Shown here: in pieces, positions 35,241 to 46,421 of the stretch | How positions within the stretch are numbered: the first letter of the stretch is position 1 | Layout of the letters: every line of letters starts with the position of its first letter | NCBI GenBank assembly: GCA_019828595.1 | Contig: JAHQRK010000004.1 | Coordinates: forward strand, 1,984,001 to 2,048,000 | Source of the DNA: Aphanomyces cochlioides | Lineage: Eukaryota > Oomycota > Saprolegniomycetes > Saprolegniales > Verrucalvaceae | Direction of reading: 5' to 3' | Length of the DNA stretch: 64,000 nucleotides | Program-made: the position numbers and the translations under genes | The notes under the pieces: model-generated | The model's input: only the letters and a program-made list of their open reading frames with translations | What the model was told of the DNA's origin: nothing | Database searches by the model: none

Positions 35241-36130
35241 TTTAGATTGTCGTCGGGAACGATGGTGCCTTCGCGGTGATTGACTTGTCGACGACGGCTG
35301 TGGACGGTTTGCATGAGGTAGTAGAAGGAATCGCGCTTGGAAGCAGACGAGGACGACGACGACGATGTTGGCGGACCAACGTCATCAGCGCCACGGATGA
35401 TCGAGCCAATGACGCGAGTGAATTCTTGTCGGGGAATGCTTGCGACGCGGCTTTCGTTGCCTTCGACCCATACAGCAAGGCCAAAGAAAACTGCCACAAT
35501 TACACAAACTAGCGCAAAGCGACTAGGATGCTTGAATTAGCGAGTGATGCTGGGATAGTTTGTCTCACTGGTAGGATGGAGCCAAAGCTGGCTTGGATTG
35601 AAGCGCAGCGTGGACAAATTCACCAACGCAATAGCCAAGAACTCCCGTGACCCAGCTTCCAACGACTTGAGATGGAGATCGAATACCCACGTAGATACGA
35701 GAAAGTCCAACGAGACCGAAACAAGCAACCATGAACTAGACAGGAGGTGAAGACAGCAAAGCTAAAGCCATGTACGGCAAGCGTCGTTGGGGAGATTCCA
35801 TCGACAAAGAACGCTGGAAGAAGAATGACGACCGCCATATGCGAGTCGACGGACGGGAAGCCATACGTATCAGGGTCTGTGCATTCGTGCAGGTAAAGGG
35901 ATTCGTCGTAGTCGATCGGTCGCTTGGCTTGGATGGCATACTGCAACGCCAAGACAACAATGAGGTTTCCAAGACACTTCCATACGAATGGAAAGCCAAG
36001 GAAGCCTGCGCAATAGAAGAAGAAGAGCCTGTGATTAACCGAGTGAGATGTTCTCAAAGGGAAGAGGTGTATATTACCAGAGCACGATGGATACATCTCG
36101 CGTGCGGTATCGCGACGCGATCGAGTGCAT
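35237..36130 (-). CDS. PAP2-like membrane protein, catalytic residues substituted
   Basis: ATG at 36130 (MHSIASRYRTRDVSIVLW) joins LFFFYCAGFLGFPFVWKCLG after a 48-nt intron. Several transmembrane helices (LGNLIVVLALQYAIQ; SHMAVVILLPAFFVDG; MVACFGLVGLSRIYV). The order of the PAP2/lipid phosphatase motifs is kept: an RP motif (QAKRPIDYDE), then YGFPSVDSHMAVV in place of PSGH, then SRIYVGIRSPSQVVGS in place of SRxxxxxHxxxD. The nucleophile His of the third motif is Arg and its partner Asp is Gln. Family members dephosphorylate lipid phosphates in the ER; this one may be inactive or altered. The acidic/Ser-rich C-terminus ends REGTIVPDDNLN. Three or four introns. Confidence 0.7.
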
Positions 36131-36839
36131 AAAATACGTCAAGTTTGGATAGTTCTACAGCGCTCAACCAATCTGGCAAAGGTTTCGCGGTCGTACCGTT
36201 TTCTGGCTATATAGCCACCAAATCACTTGGAAATCCATCTCTAAGATGGGCTTTGTCTTCAGTGCATCCTTCCACGAAGCACCGCGCGGTTGGCGCTCCT
36301 TCATGGAAGAAAGATCTCAACTGGTTGATTTTGATTGGCTAACAGACTGCAATACATCAAAATGATTGGTGAAAAATAATTATTCACTCCACTCAACGGA
36401 CATGTTCTCGGAGGAGAGGCAACGCTCTACGTATTCACCCGTCCATGAAGAGAGTACGTCCAGTGTCGTCCAAGGCATTCGTAGCCTTAGACTCACGATA
36501 TGCGTCAACTGTGAGGATTTAACGACTATCGGTAAATCAGAGAATAAATATTTGAAACTGATTGGATGTAATTAAATGTTTTGTGGTATTTGATTGGCTG
36601 GCATCAAACTTAAACGAATTTGATTGGACAAAACCATTAAAGTGTGCATAAGCACTTAACAATACATAAATGGCAGCAACTACGTCAGGCAGTGTGCTTC
36701 CTCTAAGAGAGCGACGACTGGGTTGCAGTAGCAAGACCCAGTGCGTCGGGTGGGGATAGCGTCAGGCTGTTAGGCGAGTAGGGAAGAGAGAAAGAGACAA
36801 TACCCACGTCACCATCTCCGGGCGGCGTATCTAAGAGCC
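36131..36839. other. Intergenic with repeated CCAAT-type boxes
   Basis: Five TGATTGG boxes occur between about 36328 and 36628, with AT-rich DNA and no supported ORF. It lies upstream of the PAP2-like gene and downstream of importin beta. Confidence 0.5.
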
Positions 36840-39492
36840 TTACTGTCGCAAAGCGTCATCTACCAACTACACACACAAATGAGCAAAACCAAACATCAAA
36901 AGCGTCGGCATACCTGCTTGGCCCAAGTTGCAACACTTTGAGCTTGGCCTTCTTGAATGCGAGAGCAATCGACCAACAGAACTTGGATAAACTGTTCTTT
37001 CAACAATGGCTTGGCTTGTTGTCCTAAGATGGAAGCAATATCCCTACAATGATAGCATGAGCATTTTGCAATATGGGAGGCGGTAAAACATACCCAATCA
37101 AGCCGGCACAAGTCGTAGTGACGCTTTCAGTACGGTTGGTTTCGGCCGCCAAGAGGGCAATGAATTGGCCAACACCTTGGAGGGCAGGCACCATGAGATG
37201 TCCCTTGTTGTGGGACGAAAGACCTTGGAGAATACCAGTGAACGCTTCCAAGATGCTTTCGCGCAATTGGTTCATGTACTCAATACCATCTTCGTCTTCC
37301 ACTTGCACAGACACGCAGGCTTGTGCTGCTTGGAGCAACATTTCCATAACGTGCTGGAAGTAAGGTTCAAATTCGCCTTCAATGGCCAAACCAATGTCAC
37401 CAAAGACAGCAATGACAGGGGGCTTGACCGTGCGGTTCAAGTTGGGGAAACGCAAGATGTTGAGCAATTGGTTGACAATATCAGGGATAAAGACATTGAC
37501 ATCGGCACCCAAAGCACGGCACACATCGCCAACAACACCAACGGCAGAGGCACAAACAGCATGTTCTTGGACGTTTGACAAGCCGGCAATCAAAATTGGG
37601 TAGAATGGCGTCATGTACTTCTTGAATTCAGATTCAATGGCACCAGCAAGCGCGCCAGTCGCCAAAAAGGCTTCTTCACCTGCAGTCGTGTGCCCTGTGC
37701 TAAAGATGTTGAGCAAGCATTGCATGATGCGGTCGGAAAATGGACGAATTTCAGCATCGACTCGTTGAATAATAACAACCAAGACGTCGCAGGCGCACGT
37801 GTACAAACCGTAGAATTCTTGGCCATAGCTTGGGTTCGCCTTGTGCTTTTCAATGTTGACTTCCAAATGTTCCAAGATGCTCGTGAGTCGGCTCAAAATG
37901 TGCGGTGTGGCATTGGCCGAACCGTGCTGGATCATCATGCCCAAGGCTTCAAATGCAGACACACGGACGTTTTCATCTTGCGAGTTCTGGCACGTAAACA
38001 AGCACTTGTCGAAGACATGGCCGTAGTAAGGATCCAATTGTTGCGGACCGTCGTCAAGTTCGCTGAAGGATTGGAAGATGTAATGGATGGCGTAGCACAT
38101 GTGGGCAGCCACTTTGGTTTCTTGATCCAAGCCAGCGACAATCAATTGCATCAAGGGTCCCAAGCAACGAGCCATAACAGTGCCGTGGATTTCGCAAATG
38201 CGGCCAATCGTCCAAGCAGTAGTGTCGCGGACAAGTGGATGTGGGTCATTCATGCAAGTAATAAGCACAGGCATGGCATTTTCGACGATTGGTTGGATGG
38301 TTGCATGAGCAGGGCCGTCCAAGATGGAGCCAAAGGCCATAATGGCAGCTTCCTTTTGTCGCCAGTTTGGCGATTGGATGTTGCTTGTGACAAATTGCAT
38401 GACGGGTTGAACAATAGCATCTTCAACGACTTGAGCTGCAAGGGTAAGAGTGGTGGCACCAGCCATGGACAAGTTCCATGTGTCGTCTTCAAATTGATCT
38501 TCGTCTTGTTGGGTCAAAGTGTTGAGCAACATGGGAACCAAAGCAGAGAGAACAGTCTCGACGTAGCGCTTGTAATTTGCAGCAGCTTCAGGGTTATTTC
38601 CGTACTTGGCTTCTTCGAGGTATTCGAGCTCGACATCGCAAATGGATGACCAAAATTCGAGCGATTGGAGGCCAACTTCTGGTTGATCAGCTTGAACAGC
38701 CTTGAAGGTTAAATCGCAAAGGGCATTCATGTACTCGGTCAAATATTCGTAGTACAAGCTGGCAATAGTTGCGATACATTCAAAAGCACGGACTCGCACT
38801 TGGACATCGGCGCATTGTGTGGCTTCGCAAACGACAGTTAGGATGTGAGTACGCTCAGCATCACGACCAAAGTTTTCACTGACAAATTCCAAACTGTTGC
38901 GCAAAGCAATGACAGCGGAGAGACGGATCTTGTCGGGGTTTTCCTTGCGGATACCGTCAACAATGGCGGTCAAAATTTGGTTGGATTCGGCTTCTTCCAA
39001 TGAGTCATCGTCGAGGGATTCGCACAAGTAACCAAGAGTTTCTAGAGACGAGTGCTTCACGCCGTCCGTTCCGCTGGTAACGTTCTCAACCAAAATGCGG
39101 AGCAAATCTGGCCATTGTTTTTGAGGTACGTCAATGGAACCAATCTTCGCGACGACTTGAGCAGCAGTGTGGGCAGCAACAGCATCTGGGGATTTCAACG
39201 AGGCCAATGAAAATTGCTTGATCGCAGCGCGGACATCATCTGCAAGCGAATACCATTGTTGGATCTTGAGTTCTTGGAGTGCATAGTCCTTGGCGTCCAA
39301 GATATTTTTCAAGAACAGACCCGCCTGTTGCCGACCAGGGCTTGGGAAATCTTCCGCGGCCAATGCTTGCGACAACGTCACCATCAATTGACCAGGGTTT
39401 TCATTCACAGCCTTATTCAGCGCATCTTCGGCTTGCTTTCGCAGGTTTCCATCTGCACTGGTGGTAGCAAGAAGAGCGTTCGGGATATCCAT
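36840..39492 (-). CDS. KPNB1: Importin subunit beta-1 (karyopherin beta)
   Basis: Nuclear import receptor that binds importin alpha, RanGTP and FG nucleoporins. About 870 residues of HEAT repeats, the usual family length. Start at 39492 (MDIPNALLATTSADGNLRKQ) matches the family N-terminus. Diagnostic segments: PGRQQAGLFLKNILDAKD, QKQWPDLLRILVENVTS, ALRNSLEFVSENFG, SPNWRQKEAAIMAFGSILDG, DPHPLVRDTTAWTIGRICE (the RanGTP/IBB inner surface) and YGQEFYGLYTCACDVLVVII. Two small 3' exons complete the protein: DIASILGQQAKPLLKEQF...ATWAKQ and a final LVDDALRQ with TAA at 36840-36842. The largest exon is intron-free for about 2.4 kb. Confidence 0.97.
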
Positions 39493-40868
39493 TGCAACGA
39501 AGATAAAGGAGTGGCTCATATCCAACAACGCGACCGCAACTTAATTGAGCTACTATTTTAACACCTTTTGACAAAACTTGAAAAATGTATGCTTTGACTT
39601 TTGACATGTTATGACGTCGTTCTTTTCAGCTATCCGTAGACCCGTCTACGAGAACAACAGCTGGACAAACACCTCGATACGACTCGTTCAGCGGCTTGTG
39701 GTGACGGAATCACATGGCTAATGCTTATGTCATACGATCTCGCCCTTCAAAGCGGAGCTACAGTGCTTTCTTCCTGCCCATTTAGCTCCCTTGCATGAGG
39801 ATAAGGGACAGGCCATTTAATTCCAGTCATTTGTTGCGAAATTCCATACATTTTCTTCATTATGTGCACTATTTCATTGCCAAAAATAGATTTTTTTTTC
39901 TGATTATTTGATGAAAATCTCATTGACACAACTAATTTTTGAATTTTCAAACTCCGGAAAACATCGGACAACCACAGAAAATTTGTCCTGTATTTTCCAA
40001 AATACTCAAAATTCTTTTCATGATTTAATTATTTGTAGTACTACTTTTTGTATGAAATAAAATAAAGTTTGAGTGGAATGCGAATGGAATGCAATCCACA
40101 GAAGGATTTTTCTGTGGGAAAATGAGCCAACCACATTTCGAGAAAATCAAGAGAACCAGGGAGCAAAACACATTCATTTCAACTTATGGCTGGAATCTAC
40201 TAGCGTGGTTTTATCACTCATCATACGCTACTGCAATCCTTTAGAACTTATTGAGATATAACTAAAAACATTGAGAAAAGCGTCGTTATCATACGTCAGC
40301 AATCAAAACAAGGGGGTAAATTGCTTTTGCTACGAGCAAGCCTGTAGTGAGTGATTCATACGATGAAATGCCACAGGAACTTGTCCAGACATCAGATGTG
40401 CCATGAGCCATACGCATATACTCAATCGGTCATCGTGTGGTGTAATAATAAATTGATATCGTTTAGGATAATCACTGGATACACTTCTCATCACTACTGA
40501 GCTTATATAAACTAAGGTGAAGGTCTACATGCAAAGTGTGTTTCAAAAGAACAACAGCTAGTACGTGTCAACATGCAGCATTTTCAAAGAGCCAATTCAA
40601 ATTCAAATTTGTCTCCAGAGTCACTTATCATAACAACTTCATTCAGGCGAAAGTTAATTACCATCAATTTAAACACCCTTAGAACAAACACTAAACTCTA
40701 AGGTAGTCTCAAGTGTGCTGATGATTGCCTGCCTTTTGAAGTCAATAAAGGCATTTTCGATTGCCATTTGAGACTTGCACGTAAGAGTCGCTGTCTCATG
40801 ACTTGTGTTTTTGGCCAATTAAACACCGCACAACTTTTAATAACTATTGATTGGCTGAAATATACATA
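39493..40868. other. Intergenic, AT-rich, flank of a transposon
   Basis: About 1.4 kb without a credible ORF. Several homopolymeric A/T stretches, one TGATTGG box near 40849. It ends at the TA dinucleotide preceding the composite pogo element. Confidence 0.5.
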
Positions 40869-41071
40869 CAGTCAACCTTCAAAATAGTGATATCAATTTT
40901 TAGAGTTTGTATATAATAATTGAAAGGATATAGTTTTCACAGTTCTCGCCATAGTGCTTTGTATTGCATCTCGACATTCATCTATGTTCTTTAAGAAGCT
41001 ATCAACTCTTGAGAATATGACAATTCATGTCGTTTGAAACTGTGATGTCAATTGGATGTCAAAATAAATTT

Positions 41072-42323
41072 TCAAAGTTTCCATTTTATGCATTTATCTA
41101 CTAGCTCGAACATTTCTTCATCCAAGATTTGAGTGTGCGTCCAACAATTTGATATTGTCCTGTCCGTGACATGTTGCCATGCAACGTTCGCCCATTCCAT
41201 AGCAGTCAAGATGTCAACATGGTGCAATTTTTCCATTGCAATTTTCATACCTTTTTCGCCAATTTCGACTTCTCTTCGCAGCATTTCATCAAACTTCTTA
41301 ACTGCGTTTTGGGTCTTCAGCTGTGCAATTTTGGCCTTGAATGACATAATCACACCGGCATCTTGCGGTTGTAAATGGGGCGTCGTGTTGGGGGGCAACA
41401 TTTCAATCGTAATATTCGACAGCGACTGGGGACATTTGTGCGACGAGACATTATCCAGCAAAAGCAAAATGTGCCGCCCCGCGAGCTTCATTTCGTCGTT
41501 CAATGCGCAAATCCATTTTGAAAAGATCGCACTTGTCATCCAACCTTTCTTGGAGTTGGTATAGATCATGTTGACATCGAGTGTTGTTTCACGAGAGAAA
41601 AATCTTGGACGTTGGGCTTGGCCAATAAACAACAAAGCGGGGCGCGTACAGCCAGAGGCATCAGTCGTTATGGCAACTGTTATGCGCCGTTTCACTTCTT
41701 TTCGTCCACGGACACGATGTCGAGATATTGTCTTTGTTGGGGCAGTGCAAAAAAAGTAGGCTGTTTCGTCCATGTTCAATATGTCCTCTTTGGCAAAGTT
41801 TGACGTCACCTTTTGGAGGTGGAGCCGACCGTTTTCAACAGCAACATGATCTGAAGATGCTGCCTCTCCATGAATGTGTCGCATCTTCAAATCATGTTGC
41901 CGTTGGAATCGGTACAACCAGCCCTTTGAGAATTGCGCATTGGATAATCTTGTAATATCGCTTGCTGACAGAGTTGAGTCTTCAAGTTGTTCATTTCGAA
42001 TTTGATTTGCTTTGAACCGAATCATTTCCCCAGTCACCACGGGAACTTCGTAGATTTCGGCCTTGTTGATCCATTCCATCAGCTTCTTCTCGACGTCTGG
42101 ATAGTACGATTTGTGGCTTGAGAGTCGGTATGGCGCAAGTTCAGTTGGCATGTTGTCCTTGAGTATATTCACGACTGTGGACTGAGCTGGAGCAGAAGGC
42201 AAGTTGAAAGTTTCGTACGCCCATTGGGCTAACATATTCTGTGTATAGTGGCTGTTCGACTTGTGATATTGGACTATTGCATCCTTTTGCTCTTTTGTTA
42301 AGCGGACTCGCTTTGCCTTCGTC
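41072..42323 (-). CDS. Pogo/CENP-B-like transposase, left-hand unit
   Basis: Open from 42323 down to 41072. N-terminal CENP-B-type helix-turn-helix (RVRLTKEQKDAIVQYHKSNS), a second HTH region ending in KGWLYRFQRQHDLKMRHIHG, and a DDE core with DILNMDETAYFF, HILLLLDNVSSHKC and PHLQPQDAGVIMSFKAKI. All three acidic residues are present. A TAG (42324-42326) immediately precedes the open frame, so the true start is either an ATG within it (42235, which would lose the first HTH) or the 5' end has been damaged. Confidence 0.85.
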
Positions 42324-42438
42324 TAAACGTCCATCATCGAAACACAACTCATGGCATCCATCACCTTCAACCTGTCAGACAGTATATTTGATATTCTGTA
42401 CAAAAATATTATTTTTCAGAGATATAAATTTATGGTGG

Positions 42439-42453
42439 TAACGTAAATGGCCA
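42439..42453 (+). repeat. Internal copy of sub-terminal transposon sequence
   Basis: TAACGTAAATGGCCA here equals the inverted sequence just inside the right terminal repeat (about 44540-44554). The outer 20 bp of the terminal repeat are missing at this spot. Confidence 0.8.
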
Positions 42454-42568
42454 GTTTTTGGTGTATTGGTCAGTTTATGGTGTATTGAAAACAGCCAATC
42501 AGACGTCATAAATAATTGACTGCAAACACCTCATAATTTAATGAACTCCCCTTTCACTTCATTTCCAA

Positions 42569-44114
42569 ATGACTACGAGAACACGAAGCCGGTACACTCA
42601 GGGTGAGCTTACTCATGCCATTAACGACGTCATGGCTGGCGAAAGTGGTGCCAGTGTATCTGCCAGAACCAAGATCCCCTATAACACCCTGATGGCAAAA
42701 CTCCGCTCATTCAAAGCTGGTACATTGGAGGCGCCAAAACGTCGGGGGCCACCGCCTCTATTACCACCAGAATGCGAGACAGACCTTGTAGCGTGGATTG
42801 GTGCTATGCAACAAGACGGTTATCCTATCGACCGTCAAGCAATTATTATCAAAGCAAATCAGCTACTCAAAAAGCTTGACCCAGATATGAGTGTTTCTGT
42901 GGCTGGTACAAGCGTTTTATGCAACGTCATCCTGCTCTCGTCAATCGATCGGCGCAGGTAATATCTCATGCTCGTAATAGTATCGATGAAACAGGCATAA
43001 GTACGCTGTTTGATTCTATGAATGATGTCATACGTACGTATGGCTTTACTGCTGAACGTATATTTAACATTGACGAAACGGCTTTTGGTTCACGACGAAA
43101 ATCAAAAAAGGTTATTGCGTTTCGTGGCTCAAAAAATGTCTGGGCGAAAACGCTTGCACCAAGTTATCATTTGTCCATTGTGGCTTGTGGTAGTGCTGCT
43201 GGTTTAATTGTGCCCCCTCTCTTTCTTTTTCCTGGTGAAACTGTCGAGAGATCTTTGGCATTGCATTGTTCAATTCCCTCGGCGAGTATTTCAACTTCCC
43301 CAAAAGGCTTTATGAATGAAGACATTTTTCCATAATGGCTTAAATTTTTTTCAAGCTCTATCGATGACTCAATTGAACGACCTTTGTTACTTATCATTGA
43401 TGGCCTCTCATCACACTACTCGACAAACATTGTTTCCCTTTGCTCTGAATTGCAAATTGTCCTGCTTTGTTTGCCGTCGAACAGGACGCATTTGTTCCAG
43501 CCTTTGGATGTAAGTGTATTTGGACCATATAAAAATAAAATTCGCCGCGGCATATTCCACGAGTTGATAAATGACGGTAAGATTCAAGCCAATCTTCTAT
43601 TGAAACATCTTTGAATAGAATCAGGAGATTTACATACCATACCAAAATCATCGGCGATAAGAATTGCCTCAACGCTTGGATTGAACATATTACTCCCGAA
43701 AATGTCATCAATGGATTTCGTGCCACGGGTCTATGGCCAATATCAAAAGATCAAAGGATGAAAAGATACAATCTATTCAAAACTGGAGGTATACCTGACT
43801 CGTACATTGCAGCTGAATCGGTAGAGCGCCGAGAAGTAATTCGCAAAGAGGTCTTGAACCTTCCACCCAAGGGAAAAAAGAGAGCTGGACGAAAGTCAGT
43901 AGACGTTGGAGGGAGAATTCTTACGTTGTCCATGTTGAATGACATTGACAAGACGAAACTGGAACGACAAGAAGCAGCAAAGCGAAAGAAAGAGCTCCAG
44001 GACAAACGAAAAAGCAAGCGAAAAAGACCCCGCAACACGCCTTCGAGTGCACCAAATGATCAAAACACTTCTCTCCTGCCGTCAAATGTTAGTGTAGACC
44101 AAATAGTGATATAA
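42569..44114 (+). pseudogene. Pogo-like transposase, right-hand unit, frameshifted
   Basis: Start MTTRTRSRYTQGELTHAIND with HTH; ISRTK-like region then LLPPECETDLVAWIGAMQQD. Near 42910 the frame slips: SVSVAG must join WYKRFMQRHPALVNRSAQ in another frame. NIDETAFGSRRKSKKVIAFR holds the first Asp. An in-frame TAA follows DIFP at 43333-43335. LLLIIDGLSSHYSTNIVSLC holds the second Asp and HLFQPLDVSVFGPYKNKI the third, in a further frame around 43384-43614; the basic tail (43611-44114) is in yet another. At least three disruptions, so it is inactive. A CCAAT box lies 68 bp upstream of the ATG. Confidence 0.88.
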
Positions 44115-44662
44115 ATACCATCAATACATGTCTTCAGATTCTTCTTTGGTCCTTCGTGACCGAACGCTGTCTTGACTTCACTTGTCTTGTCTGCGCCATA
44201 TTCTGGAATGAGATTGTGCATTGAGCGATCTCTATCTAATTATAACCTGCGATAAACTATATATAAACTCTCTGAAAATTATCCCCTATCCACACAAAAT
44301 ATATGCAAATTATAATACAAATTTTCATATTAATTGACTACACAATAAACTGTCCTGTGTATCGTTGTAAATTTTCTTTATTTTATGTAATTTTTGTTGC
44401 TTACATGCTTCCTGAAAAATAATATTCCGATTGGTTTTGACCATGTCTTTCCACACCACTTCGAAGAATCGGAATTTGAGCTGTCTACGTGGAGTTATGA
44501 CGATTCTTTCCCCGCGTCGACAAAAAATACCCCATAAATTGGCCATTTACGTTATCACTATTCTGAAGGTTGACTGTAGTAGGATTATTTTTCTGTGAAT
44601 TCCGAAGACAAGTCATTCTATCTTGTATTAAAATCCTTTTTTTCAATATTTTTTGCGATCGT

Positions 44663-46203
44663 TCAGCAGATACCGCGCATGATGAGGAACTCGATGAAGG
44701 TGTTTCCGACGACGCTCATCCCGACAAACAAACAAACGCCGAGTAGAATAGACAGCGGGAGGGCAGGGAGCGCATTAAAGTGACCCAGCAAATACATCGT
44801 CATGGCCAAACCCTACAGTTTGCGAATGATATGAGAACACATAAATATCAAACATACGAGAATCACTCCGAGAAAGCAAGCAGCGAATGCACCGAAGCTC
44901 GTCATGGCAGCTCGGGCGACCAAAACGCTGTAAAAGATAAAGTCGCCGAGGCCCAACTTGATGGTCGATCTGTTCGATTCAGTGACGGTGCCAAGTCTGT
45001 CGTCGAAGACTTCAGCGTAGGATGGATACGATCGGTTCGATCGAATGTACGTGACATTGTACTTGGTGTAGAGCTGACGCCAACACTCGTGCTGCCGATG
45101 CAAATAGTGCAACGCTACGTTGTGCACATTCGCTGCATTTGGCGAATTGTAGTCGCGGCAAAACTCGTGCAGCTGGTTCTCAAATGTACCCAAGTTTGGT
45201 GCCGGCTCGCCTGCGGCTTGGGCTGGAAATTGGGCAGGGCGAACATCTTTGTGCAGCTCGTGAATATCCGCCTCGTATAATAAACCAGGCATCGGCCGGC
45301 CTTCGCTTTGGATCAAGTTGACCAGACATCGCAATGGGCCACATGGAGTCAGGACAGCGAACAGGTCCCAAAAAGCGAGGCCACAGAGAATCGCCCAAGT
45401 GCTCCACTGGATTTGGTCAGTCAAGGGGAAGAGAACGACCGTACAGATGGAAGTTGACAGAGTTGCCACGCCATGATGACACTTGTGACGATCAAATAGC
45501 CACGTCCAATGTCTGCCGAAGTTCCCTACATCACGAGCTCTTGATGGAAGAAGACGACTGGAACAGCATACCTTTTGGTAGAAAATGCTCAAAGTACCGA
45601 CGATTGCAAAGTTGTACATGACGAACGCCATCGATATGACATCGATGTGCCATGAAAGCAACTCGCAAAAGATTTTTTCGGCCAAAACAGAGCCGACTAG
45701 CCCAAGGAGTGTTGCCGAGGACGCCATCAAATACGTGTGCAGTCCCTGTAATCACAAAATCGGTTGAATTTGTCTTCAGAGGTCATGCGTACCGCCATGC
45801 AGTTGACTTTGTACAGCAGGACGACCGCAAATGTAATGGCAGCAATGAAGGCAATGATGACAAGTGCATTCGTGAAAGCTTCGATCGCCTTTGTCGTCGA
45901 GCTGGCCATGGATGTGTCAATGTCCTTGTAGTACAAATAGCGACTAGACGTATTTCCAGTCATTCCATCCGAGACCACAAAGAAGTCGTACCTCATCGCT
46001 CGAGCCGCTTCTTCATCTTCAACAAACACAGCCACTGCGCTTGCAAGCACCATGGTCAAGGCCACGGGCCACACGACTGCAACGAACGAATTGATCTGTG
46101 TCACGACGGTGGCCAAATCCATGCCCCAGCCGAGGCCAGGAGTTTCTTGAATCGGCTGATAAGACGCTAGCAGTGGCTCTTCGTATGATGACTTCCTATG
46201 CAT
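44663..46203 (-). CDS. PSEN: Presenilin, catalytic subunit of gamma-secretase
   Basis: Intramembrane aspartyl protease of the endomembrane system. Start 46203 (MHRKSSYEEPLLASYQPIQE, acidic dileucine-like cytosolic N-terminus). Nine hydrophobic helices are present. Catalytic Asp 1 lies in CGLAFWDLFAVLTPCGPLR, followed by the conserved CLVNLIQSEGRPMPGLLYEA. Catalytic Asp 2 is in the signature LGLGDFIFYSVLVARAAM. The PAL motif is in FNALPALPLSILLGV, near the stop TGA at 44663-44665. The hydrophilic loop between TM6 and TM7 is about 110 residues. Exon joins (for example near 45712-45757 and 45530-45570) are short GT-AG introns. It shares a 218-bp bidirectional promoter with the downstream coiled-coil gene. 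Confidence 0.95.
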
Positions 46204-46329
46204 CCACTCAGTTCATTTCCATCTTTGTTTCTCGCCGGCCGTACATCGCATCCATTCAGGGGGTGGATCTCGCTCTAAGAAAAACTGGAAGATCGAAGAA
46301 AATCCATCGACAGTTACTTTTTCGGATAT

Positions 46330-46396
46330 TATCCGGATATATGCATTTATACGGATAATTTCATTCATCCGGGTATATTCGGATAATATCCGGATG
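46330..46396. promoter_or_regulatory. Bidirectional promoter with two ATCCGGAT palindromes
   Basis: TATCCGGATA at 46330-46339 and TATCCGGATG at 46387-46396, with half-site relatives (ACGGATAA, TCCGGGTA, TTCGGATAAT) between. It lies between the divergent starts of presenilin (46203, minus) and the coiled-coil gene (46422, plus; 26 bp away). Confidence 0.6.
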
Positions 46397-46421
46397 AACT
46401 CCCTTTCGAAGGAAAGATTCA

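Larger units (their letters stand above)
40869..44576. mobile_element. Composite or nested pogo-like element with two opposed transposases
   Basis: Outer terminal repeats match: CAGTCAACCTTCAAAATAGT at 40869 and inverted CAGTCAACCTTCAGAATAGT ending at 44576 (one mismatch in 20), each flanked by TA (40867-40868, 44577-44578). Length 3,708 bp, much longer than a single pogo copy. Inside are a minus-strand transposase (41072-42323) and a broken plus-strand transposase (42569-44114). The internal sequence at 42439-42453 repeats the sub-terminal part of the right end. Confidence 0.82.

Noticed and set aside
37690..38649. 319-residue plus-strand ORF opposite importin beta
   Set aside because: It is the antisense shadow of a long exon of importin beta and shows no domain.
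44595..44783. Small plus-strand ORF next to the composite transposon
   Set aside because: Overlaps the antisense of the last presenilin exon; no support.
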